From assembly GCF_015674855.1 (NCBI RefSeq), contig NZ_JADMLG010000008.1, forward strand, positions 254,365-318,364: a stretch of DNA of 64,000 bases. Reading direction: 5' to 3'. Below, piece after piece: positions 26,960 through 35,264 of this stretch (its first letter is position 1; each line of letters opens with the position of its first letter). Under the pieces are notes generated by a model. The model saw only the letters and a list, made by a program, of their open reading frames with translations, was not told where the DNA came from and made no database searches. The position numbers and the translations under genes are program-made. Source of the DNA: Nocardia bovistercoris (GTDB taxonomy: Bacteria; Actinomycetota; Actinomycetes; Mycobacteriales; Mycobacteriaceae).

Positions 26960-28075
26960 ATGACCACCGAGCAGATCGCCGATCAGATCCGATTCGCCTA
27001 CTGGGTGCCCAATGTGAGCGGCGGCCTGGTCACCAGCGATATCGAACAGCGGACCAGCTGGGATTTCGACTACAACAAGAAACTCGCGCAGACCGCCGAG
27101 CGCAACGGATTCGACTACGCGCTGTCCCAAGTGCGCTACACCGCCTCCTACGGCGCGGAATACCAGCACGAATCCACCTCGTTCAGCCTGGCCCTGCTCG
27201 GCGCCACCGAGCGGATAAAGGTGATCGCCGCGATCCACCCCGGACTGTGGCATCCGGCCGTGCTCGCCAAATTCGGCGCGACCGCCGATCATCTGTCCAA
27301 CGGCCGGTTCGCCATCAATGTCGTCTCCGGTTGGTTCGCGGGCGAATTCAAGGCGCTGGGCGAACCGTGGCTCGAACACGACGAACGCTACCGGCGCAGC
27401 GCCGAATTCCTCGAGGTGATCCGCAAGATCTGGACCGAGGACGACGTGAACTACGGCGGCGATTTCTACCGCATCCGCGACTTCACCCTCAAGCCGAAAC
27501 CGCTGAACACCCCGGAACGACCGAATCCCGAACTGTTCCAGGGCGGTAACTCCACCGCCGCGCGCCGCAACGGCGGCCGCCACGCCGACTGGTACTTCTC
27601 CAACGGCAAGGATTTCGACGGCGTCACCGAACAACTCGACGACCTGCGCACCGTGGCCCGCGAGAACGACCGCGAGGTGAAATTCGGGCTCAACGGCTTC
27701 ATCATCGCCCGCGACACCGAACGCGAAGCCCGCGACACCCTGCGCGAGATCATCGAGAAGGCGAACAAGCCCGCGGTGGAGGGGTTCCGCGACGCCGTCC
27801 AGCAGGCCGGCGCCGCTACCGGCGACCGCAAGGGCATGTGGGCGGATTCCTCTTTCGAGGATCTCGTCCAATACAACGACGGATTCCGCACCCAGCTCAT
27901 CGGCACGCCCGAACAGGTCGCCGAACGCATCGTCGCCTACAAGGAACTCGGCGTCGACCTGATCCTCGGCGGCTTCCTGCATTTCCAGGAGGAGATCGAA
28001 TACTTCGGCGCGAAAGTGCTCCCGCTGGTGCGTGAACTGGAGGCCGCCCGCAAACCCGTGGCGGCGGTGCGCTGA
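26960..28075 (+). CDS. sfnG: FMNH2-dependent dimethylsulfone monooxygenase (SfnG family)
   Basis: 371 residues of the bacterial-luciferase-like flavin monooxygenase fold. The opening IRFAYWVPNVSGGLVTSDIEQ, HESTSFSLALLGATERIKV, INVVSGWFAGEFKALGEPW and QGGNSTAARRNGG are close to SfnG. The expected reaction turns dimethylsulfone into methanesulfinate using FMNH2 and O2. The ATG follows a spaced GGAG, and the stop overlaps the start of the next gene, so they are translationally coupled. Confidence 0.9.
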   Translation: MTTEQIADQIRFAYWVPNVSGGLVTSDIEQRTSWDFDYNKKLAQTAERNGFDYALSQVRYTASYGAEYQHESTSFSLALLGATERIKVIAAIHPGLWHPAVLAKFGATADHLSNGRFAINVVSGWFAGEFKALGEPWLEHDERYRRSAEFLEVIRKIWTEDDVNYGGDFYRIRDFTLKPKPLNTPERPNPELFQGGNSTAARRNGGRHADWYFSNGKDFDGVTEQLDDLRTVARENDREVKFGLNGFIIARDTEREARDTLREIIEKANKPAVEGFRDAVQQAGAATGDRKGMWADSSFEDLVQYNDGFRTQLIGTPEQVAERIVAYKELGVDLILGGFLHFQEEIEYFGAKVLPLVRELEAARKPVAAVR

Positions 28076-29640
28076 TGACCGCGGTCGCCGCCGACCGCGT
28101 CGAATCGGCCGAGCAGGCACTCCGGATCGCGCACGAGCTCGCCGCGGAATTCGCGGTCGGCGCGGCCGCGCGCGACCGTGACCGCACACTTCCGCACGCG
28201 GAAATCGACCGCTTGGCGGCCAGCGGCCTGCTCGCGATCACGGTGCCCGCCGCATTCGGCGGCGCCGACCTGCCCGCGTCGACGGTCGCCGACGTGGTGC
28301 GAATCCTGGCGGCGGCCGACCCGAATATCGCCCAGATCCCACACAGCCATTTCGTCTATCTGAATCTGCTGCGCCTGGCGGGCGACACCGCGCAACAGCG
28401 ACGCTGGTTCGGTGCGGTTCTCGACGGCGCGCGGATCGCCAACGCGCAATCCGAACGGCGCGGCGCGACCGTGGCCGATATCGCCACCACCGTGCGGCCC
28501 GACGGCGCGGGTTTCCGCGTCGACGGCGCCAAGTACTACTGCACGGGGTCACTGTTCGCCGACCTGCTGGCCGTCCTGACCAGGCTCGATGATCCCGAAG
28601 GTCGTTCCGGGCTCGCCGCGGGGGAGTATGTGGCGTTCCTCCCGGCCGATGCGCCCGGCGTGCGGATCGTGGATGATTGGCAAGGTATGGGCCAGCGCAC
28701 GACGGGGAGCGGAACGGTCGAATTCGACGCGGTGTCGGTCGACCGTGGTCAGCTGGTGCCGCGAGCCGCCGCCGTCGACGCGCCCGCCGGATACGGGGCG
28801 TTCGCGCAGCTACTGCACGCGGCGATAGATACCGGAATCGCGCGCGGAGCACTGACGGCGGCCGTGGGATTCGTGCGCGAATCGAGTCGGCCGTGGTTCG
28901 AAGCCGGTGTGGAACGCGCCATCGATGACCCGTTGACGATTCAGCGTTTCGGAGAGCTGGCTGTGCAGGTCACAGCGGCGGAGTCGACTCTGGCATCGGC
29001 AGGCCTCGCCGTCGACCGGGCGATAGGCGGCTATGCGCCATCGGAACCGGTCGCGGGCAGCGCGGTGGGCACGACACGTGGCGGCATGGACGCGCCTTCG
29101 GCGTCGGAGGAACTCCCGGACCGTCGTGCGGTGCGCGGCGGTAGTGATGCGTCGGGTGGTGGTCGGGCGATATCGATTTCAGCGGCATCCGCGCGGGCGG
29201 GCGTCGGTGGACCGGCGGACGGCATGAGGCCGGAGTCCGAATCGACAGCGGAAGGCGGAACGGTGCACGGTACTCGCGTCGCCGACTCGGTGCGGGTGGT
29301 CACCGAGAAATCGGCGTACGCTACGGGGGGCGCAGGCGTCGAGGGCGACACGCCCCGGACTCTCGACACGCACTCGGCCACCGCGTACGGGGTTTCCCAC
29401 CCGACCGAACAGGCGTCGCTCGCTGTAGCCGCCGCGAAGATCCTCGCCGACCGCGCCGCCACCGAGGTCTCCTCCGCGTTGTTCGAGGTCAGCGGCACCC
29501 GCAGCGCGACCGCCGACCTCGACCATTTCTGGCGCAACGCCAGGACCCACACCCTGCACGATCCCGTCCGCTGGAAGTACCAGCATCTCGGTCGGTCGCT
29601 GCTGCACGGCACCCCGCCGCCGCGGCACGGAGTGTTCTGA
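28075..29640 (+). CDS. sfnB: SfnB-family sulfur acquisition oxidoreductase with large insertion
   Basis: 521 residues; SfnB proteins are normally about 400. The acyl-CoA dehydrogenase-like fold is complete: FGGADLPASTVADVVRIL, FRVDGAKYYCTGSLFADLL, DDWQGMGQRTTGSGTVEF and DHFWRNARTHTLHDPVRWKYQ. Between the helix ending at about residue 318 and the one starting at about 446 lies a low-complexity Gly/Ala/Ser/Arg-rich insertion (DNA about 29029-29412) that has no counterpart in the family and weaker GC bias. The gene starts inside the sfnG stop codon and is followed 28 bases later by the FMN reductase. Confidence 0.85.
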   Translation: MTAVAADRVESAEQALRIAHELAAEFAVGAAARDRDRTLPHAEIDRLAASGLLAITVPAAFGGADLPASTVADVVRILAAADPNIAQIPHSHFVYLNLLRLAGDTAQQRRWFGAVLDGARIANAQSERRGATVADIATTVRPDGAGFRVDGAKYYCTGSLFADLLAVLTRLDDPEGRSGLAAGEYVAFLPADAPGVRIVDDWQGMGQRTTGSGTVEFDAVSVDRGQLVPRAAAVDAPAGYGAFAQLLHAAIDTGIARGALTAAVGFVRESSRPWFEAGVERAIDDPLTIQRFGELAVQVTAAESTLASAGLAVDRAIGGYAPSEPVAGSAVGTTRGGMDAPSASEELPDRRAVRGGSDASGGGRAISISAASARAGVGGPADGMRPESESTAEGGTVHGTRVADSVRVVTEKSAYATGGAGVEGDTPRTLDTHSATAYGVSHPTEQASLAVAAAKILADRAATEVSSALFEVSGTRSATADLDHFWRNARTHTLHDPVRWKYQHLGRSLLHGTPPPRHGVF

Positions 29641-29668
29641 AGCCAGATGCCGGAGAAGGAGAACGAAT

Positions 29669-30184
29669 ATGGCAGTGACGGTCGTCGTCGGCAATCCGAA
29701 ACCCGCCTCGCGCACACTCGCCGCGGCCACCTTGGTCGCCGAGGGGTTGCGCCCCGACGAGACACCCGAGGTCATCGATCTGGTGACCCTCGGCCCCGGC
29801 CTGCTCGGCTGGGGTGATCCGGCCGTCACCGAGGCAGCGGGCAGGGTCGCCGCATCCGATCTCGTTGTCTTCGCCAGCCCCACCTTCAAGGCCACCTACA
29901 CCGGCCTGCTGAAACTGTTCCTCGAGCAGTTCGACGGCGGCACCGGACTCGCGGGCGTCGTCGCCGTGCCACTGATGCTCGGCGCCGGACCGGCACACGC
30001 CCTCGCCCCCGACCTCCTGCTGAAGCCCGTCCTCGTCGAAATCGGCGCGACAGCGGCGCTTCCCGGCCTCTACCTCTCCGACCGCACCTTCCAGGAGGAC
30101 GGCGCGATCACCGCCTACACCGAGCGCTGGCGTCCGGTCGCCGACGCACTACGCACCACCGAGAAGGCGACGAATCATGCATGA
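29669..30184 (+). CDS. NADPH-dependent FMN reductase
   Basis: 171 residues of the SsuE/MsuE flavodoxin-like type: VVVGNPKPASRTLAAA at the N-terminus and FASPTFKATYTGLLKLFLEQF as the FMN/dimer segment. It supplies FMNH2 to the SfnG/SfnB monooxygenases of the same cluster. ATG follows GGAGAAGGAG. Its 3' end overlaps the next gene by eight bases. Confidence 0.9.
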   Translation: MAVTVVVGNPKPASRTLAAATLVAEGLRPDETPEVIDLVTLGPGLLGWGDPAVTEAAGRVAASDLVVFASPTFKATYTGLLKLFLEQFDGGTGLAGVVAVPLMLGAGPAHALAPDLLLKPVLVEIGATAALPGLYLSDRTFQEDGAITAYTERWRPVADALRTTEKATNHA

Positions 30185-30674
30185 ACTGTTCGAATTCCCC
30201 GCCGACGGCGACGGCCTGCGCCGCGCTTTCGCGAACTTCCCCAGCGGCGTGGTGGCTGTCTGCGCCGAAATAGACGGCACCCCTTACGGACTCGCCGTCA
30301 GCACGTTCGTCCCCGTCTCCCTCGACCCGCCCCTGGTCTCCTTCTGCGTCCAGAACTCCTCATCCACCTGGCCGCACCTCGAGCAGGCCGACCACCTCGG
30401 CCTCAGCCTGCTCGGCATCGAACAGCAAGCCGCCGCAAAGGCTTTGGGCGCACGCAACGGCGACCGTTTCCGCGAGTCCGAACTCCACCGCGGCACCGGC
30501 GACGCCGTATTCATCGACGGCGCCTCCGCCTGGATCGAAGGCGTGACCGAAGCGAAAGTGCCCGCGGGCGATCACACGGTCGTCATCCTGCGCATCAATC
30601 GCCTGGCGACCAGGGCCGACGTCGAGCCACTGGTGTTCCACGGCAGCAAGTTCCGTCGCCTGCACGTCAGCTGA
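30177..30674 (+). CDS. Flavin reductase family protein
   Basis: 165 residues with the split-barrel flavin reductase pattern: ALRRAFANFPSGVVAVCA-like opening (here GLRRAFANFPSGVVAVCAEI), STFVPVSLDPPLVSFCVQNSSSTWPHL, and a late HTVVILRINRLAT. It would reduce free flavin for a two-component monooxygenase, most likely the StyA-like or SfnG protein. It is the last gene of the cluster and ends three bases from the convergent downstream gene. Confidence 0.9.
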   Translation: MHELFEFPADGDGLRRAFANFPSGVVAVCAEIDGTPYGLAVSTFVPVSLDPPLVSFCVQNSSSTWPHLEQADHLGLSLLGIEQQAAAKALGARNGDRFRESELHRGTGDAVFIDGASAWIEGVTEAKVPAGDHTVVILRINRLATRADVEPLVFHGSKFRRLHVS

Positions 30675-30677
30675 GGC

Positions 30678-31580
30678 TCAGTCCCCGAACCGTGCGTACA
30701 GTTCCGGCAGGAATCCGGCGAGGTGGTTCATCTCCTGCCCGCAGTGCAGGAGCAGATCACGGGCGAGGTCGAGTCCGGGCAGCAGGTCACGCGGGTCCGC
30801 CGCCGCACCGCGCTGGATCGCCCGCGCCGCGTACACCGGATCGGGACCGTGCGCACCGTATCTCCCCAGGTAGAACCGACTACGCATCTCACACCCGCCG
30901 GGCACCGGCCGCACCTGGTGTGCCAACCACCCCAGGTCGACCGGCGCCACACTGCTCCCGACCCGCCCGAAGATCACGGCCTGCCCGTCGGGCACCGTGA
31001 ACCCGTGCGCGACCGGGTCGCGAAACCCGATCGCCAACTGCTGCAACCGCGCCCCGATGTACTCGTCGACGAACGAGACCTTCCCGACATACCCCGCCGA
31101 ATCCCGCTGATCCACCGCGATTTCCGCGAACATATGCGCATCCGGATGCCACAGCTTGTACCGCGCCGATTCCACGAGATGCCACCCGAACCACCACTCC
31201 CACATCCGCGCACTCACCCCCGGCATCGGGGTGTGCACCGCAACCCACACCTCCCCGGAAGTCTTCTGCCCATACCCGGTTTCGACCACCGAATACCCGT
31301 CAGGCGCGAGATCTCTTACCAGCGCCCTGAATTCGGGAATCAGATCCGAAGCAACAGGCGCCCCCGAATACGCATCGATCACCGACGCCCGCGCGGGCAC
31401 GGTCCGCTCCGCCATGAACCCCGCATACGGCTTCCCCCAATCCTCCACCGAATAACCCGGATACCGAACATTCCCCCCGCTCGCATCCCCCCGAGCGATC
31501 CCCCCGCCCACCCCCACCGCGACCCCCGTCGCCATTCCCAACGCCATCAACTGTCTGCGACTGACGTTCACACGTTCCAT
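30678..31580 (-). CDS. DAPG-hydrolase-like protein with Tat-type signal
   Basis: 300 residues. The N-terminus carries a twin-arginine-like signal (VSRRQLMALG, hydrophobic run to GGGIARG). The rest matches the phloretin/2,4-diacetylphloroglucinol hydrolase (PhlG) type: ARMWEWWFGWHLVESARYKLWHPDAH and the C-terminal metal-site segment HCGQEMNHLAGFLPELY. PhlG cleaves a carbon-carbon bond in phloroglucinol compounds with a zinc ion. The substrate here is unknown, and PhlG itself is cytosolic, so export is unusual. Confidence 0.75.
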   Translation of the reverse strand: MERVNVSRRQLMALGMATGVAVGVGGGIARGDASGGNVRYPGYSVEDWGKPYAGFMAERTVPARASVIDAYSGAPVASDLIPEFRALVRDLAPDGYSVVETGYGQKTSGEVWVAVHTPMPGVSARMWEWWFGWHLVESARYKLWHPDAHMFAEIAVDQRDSAGYVGKVSFVDEYIGARLQQLAIGFRDPVAHGFTVPDGQAVIFGRVGSSVAPVDLGWLAHQVRPVPGGCEMRSRFYLGRYGAHGPDPVYAARAIQRGAAADPRDLLPGLDLARDLLLHCGQEMNHLAGFLPELYARFGD

Positions 31581-32359
31581 ACGCCGAGACTAGTTCAGCG
31601 ACCCCCACCCGCATCACCCCTCGGCCTCGTGCACACCATCCACACACCCCCGCCGACCGCCGATGGAACGATCCCACCGGCGATCGGCATCCGCATCAGG
31701 ACCGGATCATCACCCGACACCCAGATCGATGCCGAACATCACCGCCAACCACCTGGTGAACACTTGAAGACCAACTCCGAGATCGGTTCCGAAGGAACCC
31801 ATAATAACCATCTCCTCGTCAATGGATTCTTTTCATCTCCCCGACTCACCGGCCGACTACCTCACCCACCCCAACCCAATCAGGAATTCCCGATCCAATT
31901 TCAGAAACCCCTAAGCACGACTTTCGCCCGACCCTGCCCTGGATCGCATAAGACCAGCTAGAGTCCATGTTCCGGCCGCTGTAGCGGTCCCGATAGCGAG
32001 ATATTTCCGGTGTCTACTACAACATCGGACCATCCCCTCGACCCGTTACAATTATTTCCCCAGACTTTGGCCACCGAAATCGCAAGCAGCCTATCGACGC
32101 CCACTTCCGCGCAATCACTCGATTTCACCTACCCGATTCAAAGTCGGGTTGCCGCCATCCTTCAACGGTCGCCCGCGCCCCGCCGCGGTGGTTCCGAAGG
32201 GATCGCCGTGGCTGTCGGAGGGTGAATGAGTAAACTCGCCGCAGTGGCGCCACGGGCCAGCTGGCCGAAGGCTGTACCGATGGCCACACTTTTGGCCACA
32301 GTGGCGATGAGAGTATGGGTTCGAATCCCGCGAAGATGCTGGTCAGAGCTGGTAATTCG
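31581..32359. other. Intergenic region between host gene and prophage
   Basis: C-rich on the + strand from 31590 to 31960, without a convincing gene. An open frame at 32010-32225 lacks a ribosome site. A T-loop-like GGGTTCGAATCCC occurs near 32315-32330, but no tRNA cloverleaf can be drawn around it. Confidence 0.4.
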
Positions 32360-32404
32360 TGGAGCCGATGACGGGAATCGAACCCGCGCTGTCTGCTTGG
32401 GAAA
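32360..32404 (-). other. attL: 3' half of tRNA-Gly(CCC)
   Basis: On the minus strand the DNA reads TTCCCAAGCAGACAGCGCGG, then the T-arm GGTTCGATTCCC, the acceptor 3' strand CATCGGC, T discriminator and CCA. This is a tRNA-Gly from the anticodon loop to its 3' end. The 5' half is missing; phage-type sequence follows directly. The intact tRNA is expected at the far end of the prophage. Confidence 0.85.
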
Positions 32405-32569
32405 CAAAAGTGTAGGGTCAATCTACCTGGGGTTTTGCTGAAAAACCGCAGGTCAGCATCATTCTCATTGGTGCTGATTGGTGCCCGTTTGGGTGGCTTG
32501 GCTACACCAACGGCTACACCAGTCAAAAAGTGCGTGACGCTGGCACCGCTGCGCACTGAAGAACCACAC

Positions 32570-32603
32570 GCCCGCCGCCACGGGCAGCCGAAAGGAACCA
32601 ACC
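32570..32603 (+). promoter_or_regulatory. Start cassette 1 (hairpin + GAAAGGAACCAACC) for integrase
   Basis: Hairpin GCCCG-CCGCCA-CGGGC at 32570-32585, then GAAAGGAACCAACC at 32590-32603 and ATG at 32605. Confidence 0.85.
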
Positions 32604-32604
32604 G

Positions 32605-33951
32605 ATGAGTGACGTCGTGCGCGGAGCAGGAAAGCCCTACAAAGAGACCCGCGTCATCAAGAAGAAGAACCGGCAAACCGGCGAAATCGCCAAGACCACG
32701 AAAGTGCTCTGGTGCATCGCCATCGAACTCGACCCGCTGCCCAACGCCGACCGGAACCGCAAAGTCATCCGACGAAGCAGCCGCAACGCAGTCATCAAGG
32801 CGAAGAACGACTTTCTCAACGATGTCGCCGCAGGGGTCCCGGTCAAGCGGTCGTCGATGACCGTCGAACAGTGGCTCACGTACTGGCTCCCGCAAATCGC
32901 CAAGCCCCGGATGCGGCCCGGACCGTACGGCTCGTACCGGTCGATGGTGAAGTGCAACATCACTCCCCACATCGGCACGAAGAAGCTGACCAAGCTGGAA
33001 CCGAAGGACATCCGGCACATGCTGAAGGAGATCCGCGCGGCGGGCCTCAGCCCGCGCACCGCACAGGTCGCCTACAACGTGCTGCACATCGCGATGGACG
33101 ATGCGCGGAGAGAACCCGGCCTCGGTGTGCACGGCAATGTCGTCGAGCTGGTCAACAAGCCCCGCGTTGCGAAAGCCAACAGCCAGGACGCCGCAGCGAA
33201 GGCACTGCCGACGGGACGCGGCCGGAAACAGCGCAGCCGTGCCGCGCTGACCTCCGAACAGGCGCGGAAGGTGATTCGGGTCGCGCTCGACAAGCGTGAC
33301 CCGCTCGCGGTCCGCTGGGCGTTGGCCCTGCTGACCGGCGCTCGGCAGGGCGAATGCCTCGGAATCACCCGAGACCACGTGAACCTCGATACGGGGACCA
33401 TCGACCTCTCTTGGGCGCTGCAACGCGTGCCGCTGAAGCGAAAGAAGGGGGAACCACTGCCGGAGCAGGACGTCTACGCGGTCGAGGACTACGACATCGA
33501 ACCCGGCTTCGAGATTCGACCGGTCTATCGCGGAATCGCACTGGTGCGACCGAAGACCGACACCTCGAAGCGAGCGATCCCGCTTCCGGCGCCACTGCTG
33601 TTGTTGCTCACCGCGCATCTGAACGCGTTGCCGCCGACCCGCTGCGGGCTGCTGTTCGTCGACGAGGAAGGTCGACCGTTGAGCCCGGAGCGTGACCGCC
33701 GCGAATGGGCGCAAGCTCTCGCCAACGCTGGAGCGCCGGACATCGTGTTGCACGCGGCCCGGCACACAACCGCCACCCTCCTGCTTGAGGCGAACGTTCC
33801 GGAGGACGTACGGATGGCGATCATGGGGCACAGTTCCGCGGCTGCGCAACGGTTGTACGCGCACGCCGATACCGGTGTGAAGCGCGCCGGGCTCGCCGCG
33901 CTGAACGATCTGCTGCCGGTACAGGAAGGCCCGTCGGAGTTGGCCGCGTAG
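32605..33951 (+). CDS. int: Phage tyrosine integrase
   Basis: 448 residues. The N-terminal arm-binding part (KQTGEIAKTTKVLWCIAIEL-like, about 1-75) is followed by a core-binding domain (MTVEQWLTYWLPQIAKP...) and the catalytic domain. Catalytic residues visible are Arg in LLTGARQGECLGI, His and Arg in LHAARHTTATLL, His in IMGHSS and Tyr in QRLYAH. It lies 200 bases from the tRNA-Gly attL, as expected for a tRNA-targeting integrase. Repeats in the gap (GGCTACACCA twice, ATTGGTGC twice) may be arm-type sites. Confidence 0.95.
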   Translation: MSDVVRGAGKPYKETRVIKKKNRQTGEIAKTTKVLWCIAIELDPLPNADRNRKVIRRSSRNAVIKAKNDFLNDVAAGVPVKRSSMTVEQWLTYWLPQIAKPRMRPGPYGSYRSMVKCNITPHIGTKKLTKLEPKDIRHMLKEIRAAGLSPRTAQVAYNVLHIAMDDARREPGLGVHGNVVELVNKPRVAKANSQDAAAKALPTGRGRKQRSRAALTSEQARKVIRVALDKRDPLAVRWALALLTGARQGECLGITRDHVNLDTGTIDLSWALQRVPLKRKKGEPLPEQDVYAVEDYDIEPGFEIRPVYRGIALVRPKTDTSKRAIPLPAPLLLLLTAHLNALPPTRCGLLFVDEEGRPLSPERDRREWAQALANAGAPDIVLHAARHTTATLLLEANVPEDVRMAIMGHSSAAAQRLYAHADTGVKRAGLAALNDLLPVQEGPSELAA

Positions 33952-33957
33952 TCGAGC

Positions 33958-33999
33958 GGCAGTTGATTCCTTCCGTTGCGGTGGAAGGGATCAACTGCC
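33958..33999. terminator. Terminator between integrase and ImmA-like gene
   Basis: GGCAGTTGAT (33958-33967) pairs with ATCAACTGCC (33990-33999), with inner CCTTCC/GGAAGG. It lies between convergent genes. Confidence 0.85.
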
Positions 34000-34011
34000 G
34001 TCACTGACGAT

Positions 34012-34533
34012 TCAGCTTGCCAATAGGAGTGGCGTCGCTCTCGGTGGCTCTGCCGCGACGTCGGCGGAAATCGCACACCGTAGCGGCCTGCGTTCGAGGT
34101 GCGGCCATCTGATGCGGCGGTCGAGTGCGCGGACCTCGTTCCACTCCCAAGCGGATAGGTTGCGCATCCGCTTGGCGAGTGAAGACACGGTCACGTCGAG
34201 ATGTTTGGCGAGGAGTTCCGCGTCGTCGCCGACGTTGGTGAGCGCCGAGATAAGTTCAGGCAGGGGAATGGTTCGTCGCGTCGCCAGGCGGGACGCGGCG
34301 ATTTCTTGGCTTCGGGCCTCGCCGCTGTGCACGGGCAAGCCTGCCTCGTGATCGAGGTCGACGTGGGCGAGCATGTGCGCGAGGGTGACTCGACGCTGTC
34401 TTTCATCGAGGTGGGCAGCGAGCAGCACCACCCCTTCGTTGGTGATCCACCATCCGTCGGCCCCGCTACGGATAGGTGAAGTGCCGACCAAGATGCCTCG
34501 TTGCACTGCGTCGACGAACGGGTCGTAGCTCAC
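34012..34533 (-). CDS. ImmA/IrrE-like protein with altered active site
   Basis: 173 residues, GTG start with GAGGAAAG upstream. The placement next to the repressor and the pattern LAHMLAHVDLDHE followed by SQEIAASRLATRRTIP fit the ImmA/IrrE metallopeptidase family that cuts phage repressors. The usual HExxH is HMLAH here: both zinc-ligand His are kept but the catalytic Glu is Met. It may bind metal without proteolysis or act as a co-factor of the repressor. Confidence 0.7.
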   Translation of the reverse strand: MSYDPFVDAVQRGILVGTSPIRSGADGWWITNEGVVLLAAHLDERQRRVTLAHMLAHVDLDHEAGLPVHSGEARSQEIAASRLATRRTIPLPELISALTNVGDDAELLAKHLDVTVSSLAKRMRNLSAWEWNEVRALDRRIRWPHLERRPLRCAISADVAAEPPRATPLLLAS

Positions 34534-34681
34534 TGCTTTCCTCGAATTCCCCTAGTGCTCACGCTTCCCCTTGTTTGCGAACGGAAACGTTCTACACGGA
34601 GGCTAACCGGTGGCGAACGAATGTCCAGTGCTGGCCTCAAAATTAGGGGAAAACTCTCCTGCGTATAACCGAAAGTCACAG

Positions 34682-35059
34682 CTAAGCTGTCTTCGACTCT
34701 TCCCGCAGAAACGCGATGTACGACCGAACCTTGTCGACGTCCTCGCTGCTCAGGCCGGATACGTCAATCGCCTCGTGGCCCAGGTCGGCCGGTACCTCTG
34801 GCACCGCGTCGGGCGCGAACCCTGCTTCGACGAGCAGTTCGGCCTGATTCATCCGCAGCGCCGACGCCACGCGGGCGATGGTGTCCGGCGTCGTCTGTAC
34901 CGGGAAGTCCTCCCCCCGGATTCTCTCGACACCGGATTCGAGATGCCGCCAGCGGGTTTCGGAAATGCCTGCGGCCTTCGCTGCTGCGCGTTTCGAGAGA
35001 CGCTGCACAGTGCGGGCCTCTTCGATGCGCCGTCCAAGCGCCCACTGATCCTCTTGCAT
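34682..35059 (-). CDS. XRE-family immunity repressor candidate
   Basis: 125 residues from the ATG at 35059, chosen because AGGGAGAA lies just upstream; longer starts are poorer. The HTH spans about residues 10-60 (IEEARTVQRLSKRAAAKAAGISETRWRHLESG). The acidic C-terminal part ends with a helical VRSYIAFLREE. It faces the excisionase/Cro-like gene across a 205-base control region, the standard layout for a lysogeny switch. Confidence 0.8.
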   Translation of the reverse strand: MQEDQWALGRRIEEARTVQRLSKRAAAKAAGISETRWRHLESGVERIRGEDFPVQTTPDTIARVASALRMNQAELLVEAGFAPDAVPEVPADLGHEAIDVSGLSSEDVDKVRSYIAFLREESKTA

Positions 35060-35175
35060 GACTATCGATTCTCCCTGTGCAGTGTTGCGAAGTAAAGACG
35101 CCCTACCGCGATCGGTATTGACCAATTGTGCCTACTTACACGGCTGCAATCCTCATTTGCCCAGATTGTCCCCTA

Positions 35176-35204
35176 TTGAACTTCGCACGCACTGCGCGTA
35201 GTGT
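35176..35204 (+). promoter_or_regulatory. Predicted early promoter in immunity region
   Basis: -35 TTGAAC (35176-35181), 17-base spacer, -10 TAGTGT (35199-35204). It reads towards the excisionase/Cro-like gene. The same -10 TAGTGT with a 17-base spacer occurs at 44847-44875. Confidence 0.7.
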
Positions 35205-35229
35205 TCAGATGGTCACAACATGTGAACAC
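35201..35229. promoter_or_regulatory. Candidate repressor operator
   Basis: GTGTTCA (35201-35207) is inverted as TGAACAC (35223-35229). The repeat overlaps the end of the -10 box and the start of transcription. Confidence 0.5.
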
Positions 35230-35263
35230 GCCCGCCGCCACGGGTCGCCGGAAGGAACCAACC
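35230..35263 (+). promoter_or_regulatory. Start cassette 2 for excisionase-like gene
   Basis: Hairpin GCCCG-CCGCCA-CGGGT (35230-35245, one G-U pair), then GGAAGGAACCAACC (35250-35263) and ATG at 35265. Confidence 0.85.
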
Positions 35264-35264
35264 G

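Noticed and set aside
32010..32225. Open frame of 71 codons before the prophage
   Set aside because: No ribosome-binding site, mixed third-position bias and no recognisable domain; probably not a gene.
32300..32345. A second tRNA-like T-loop (GGGTTCGAATCCC) on the + strand
   Set aside because: Neither an acceptor stem nor a D-arm or anticodon arm can be drawn around it, and the T-stem has a mismatch. It may be chance or a decayed remnant.
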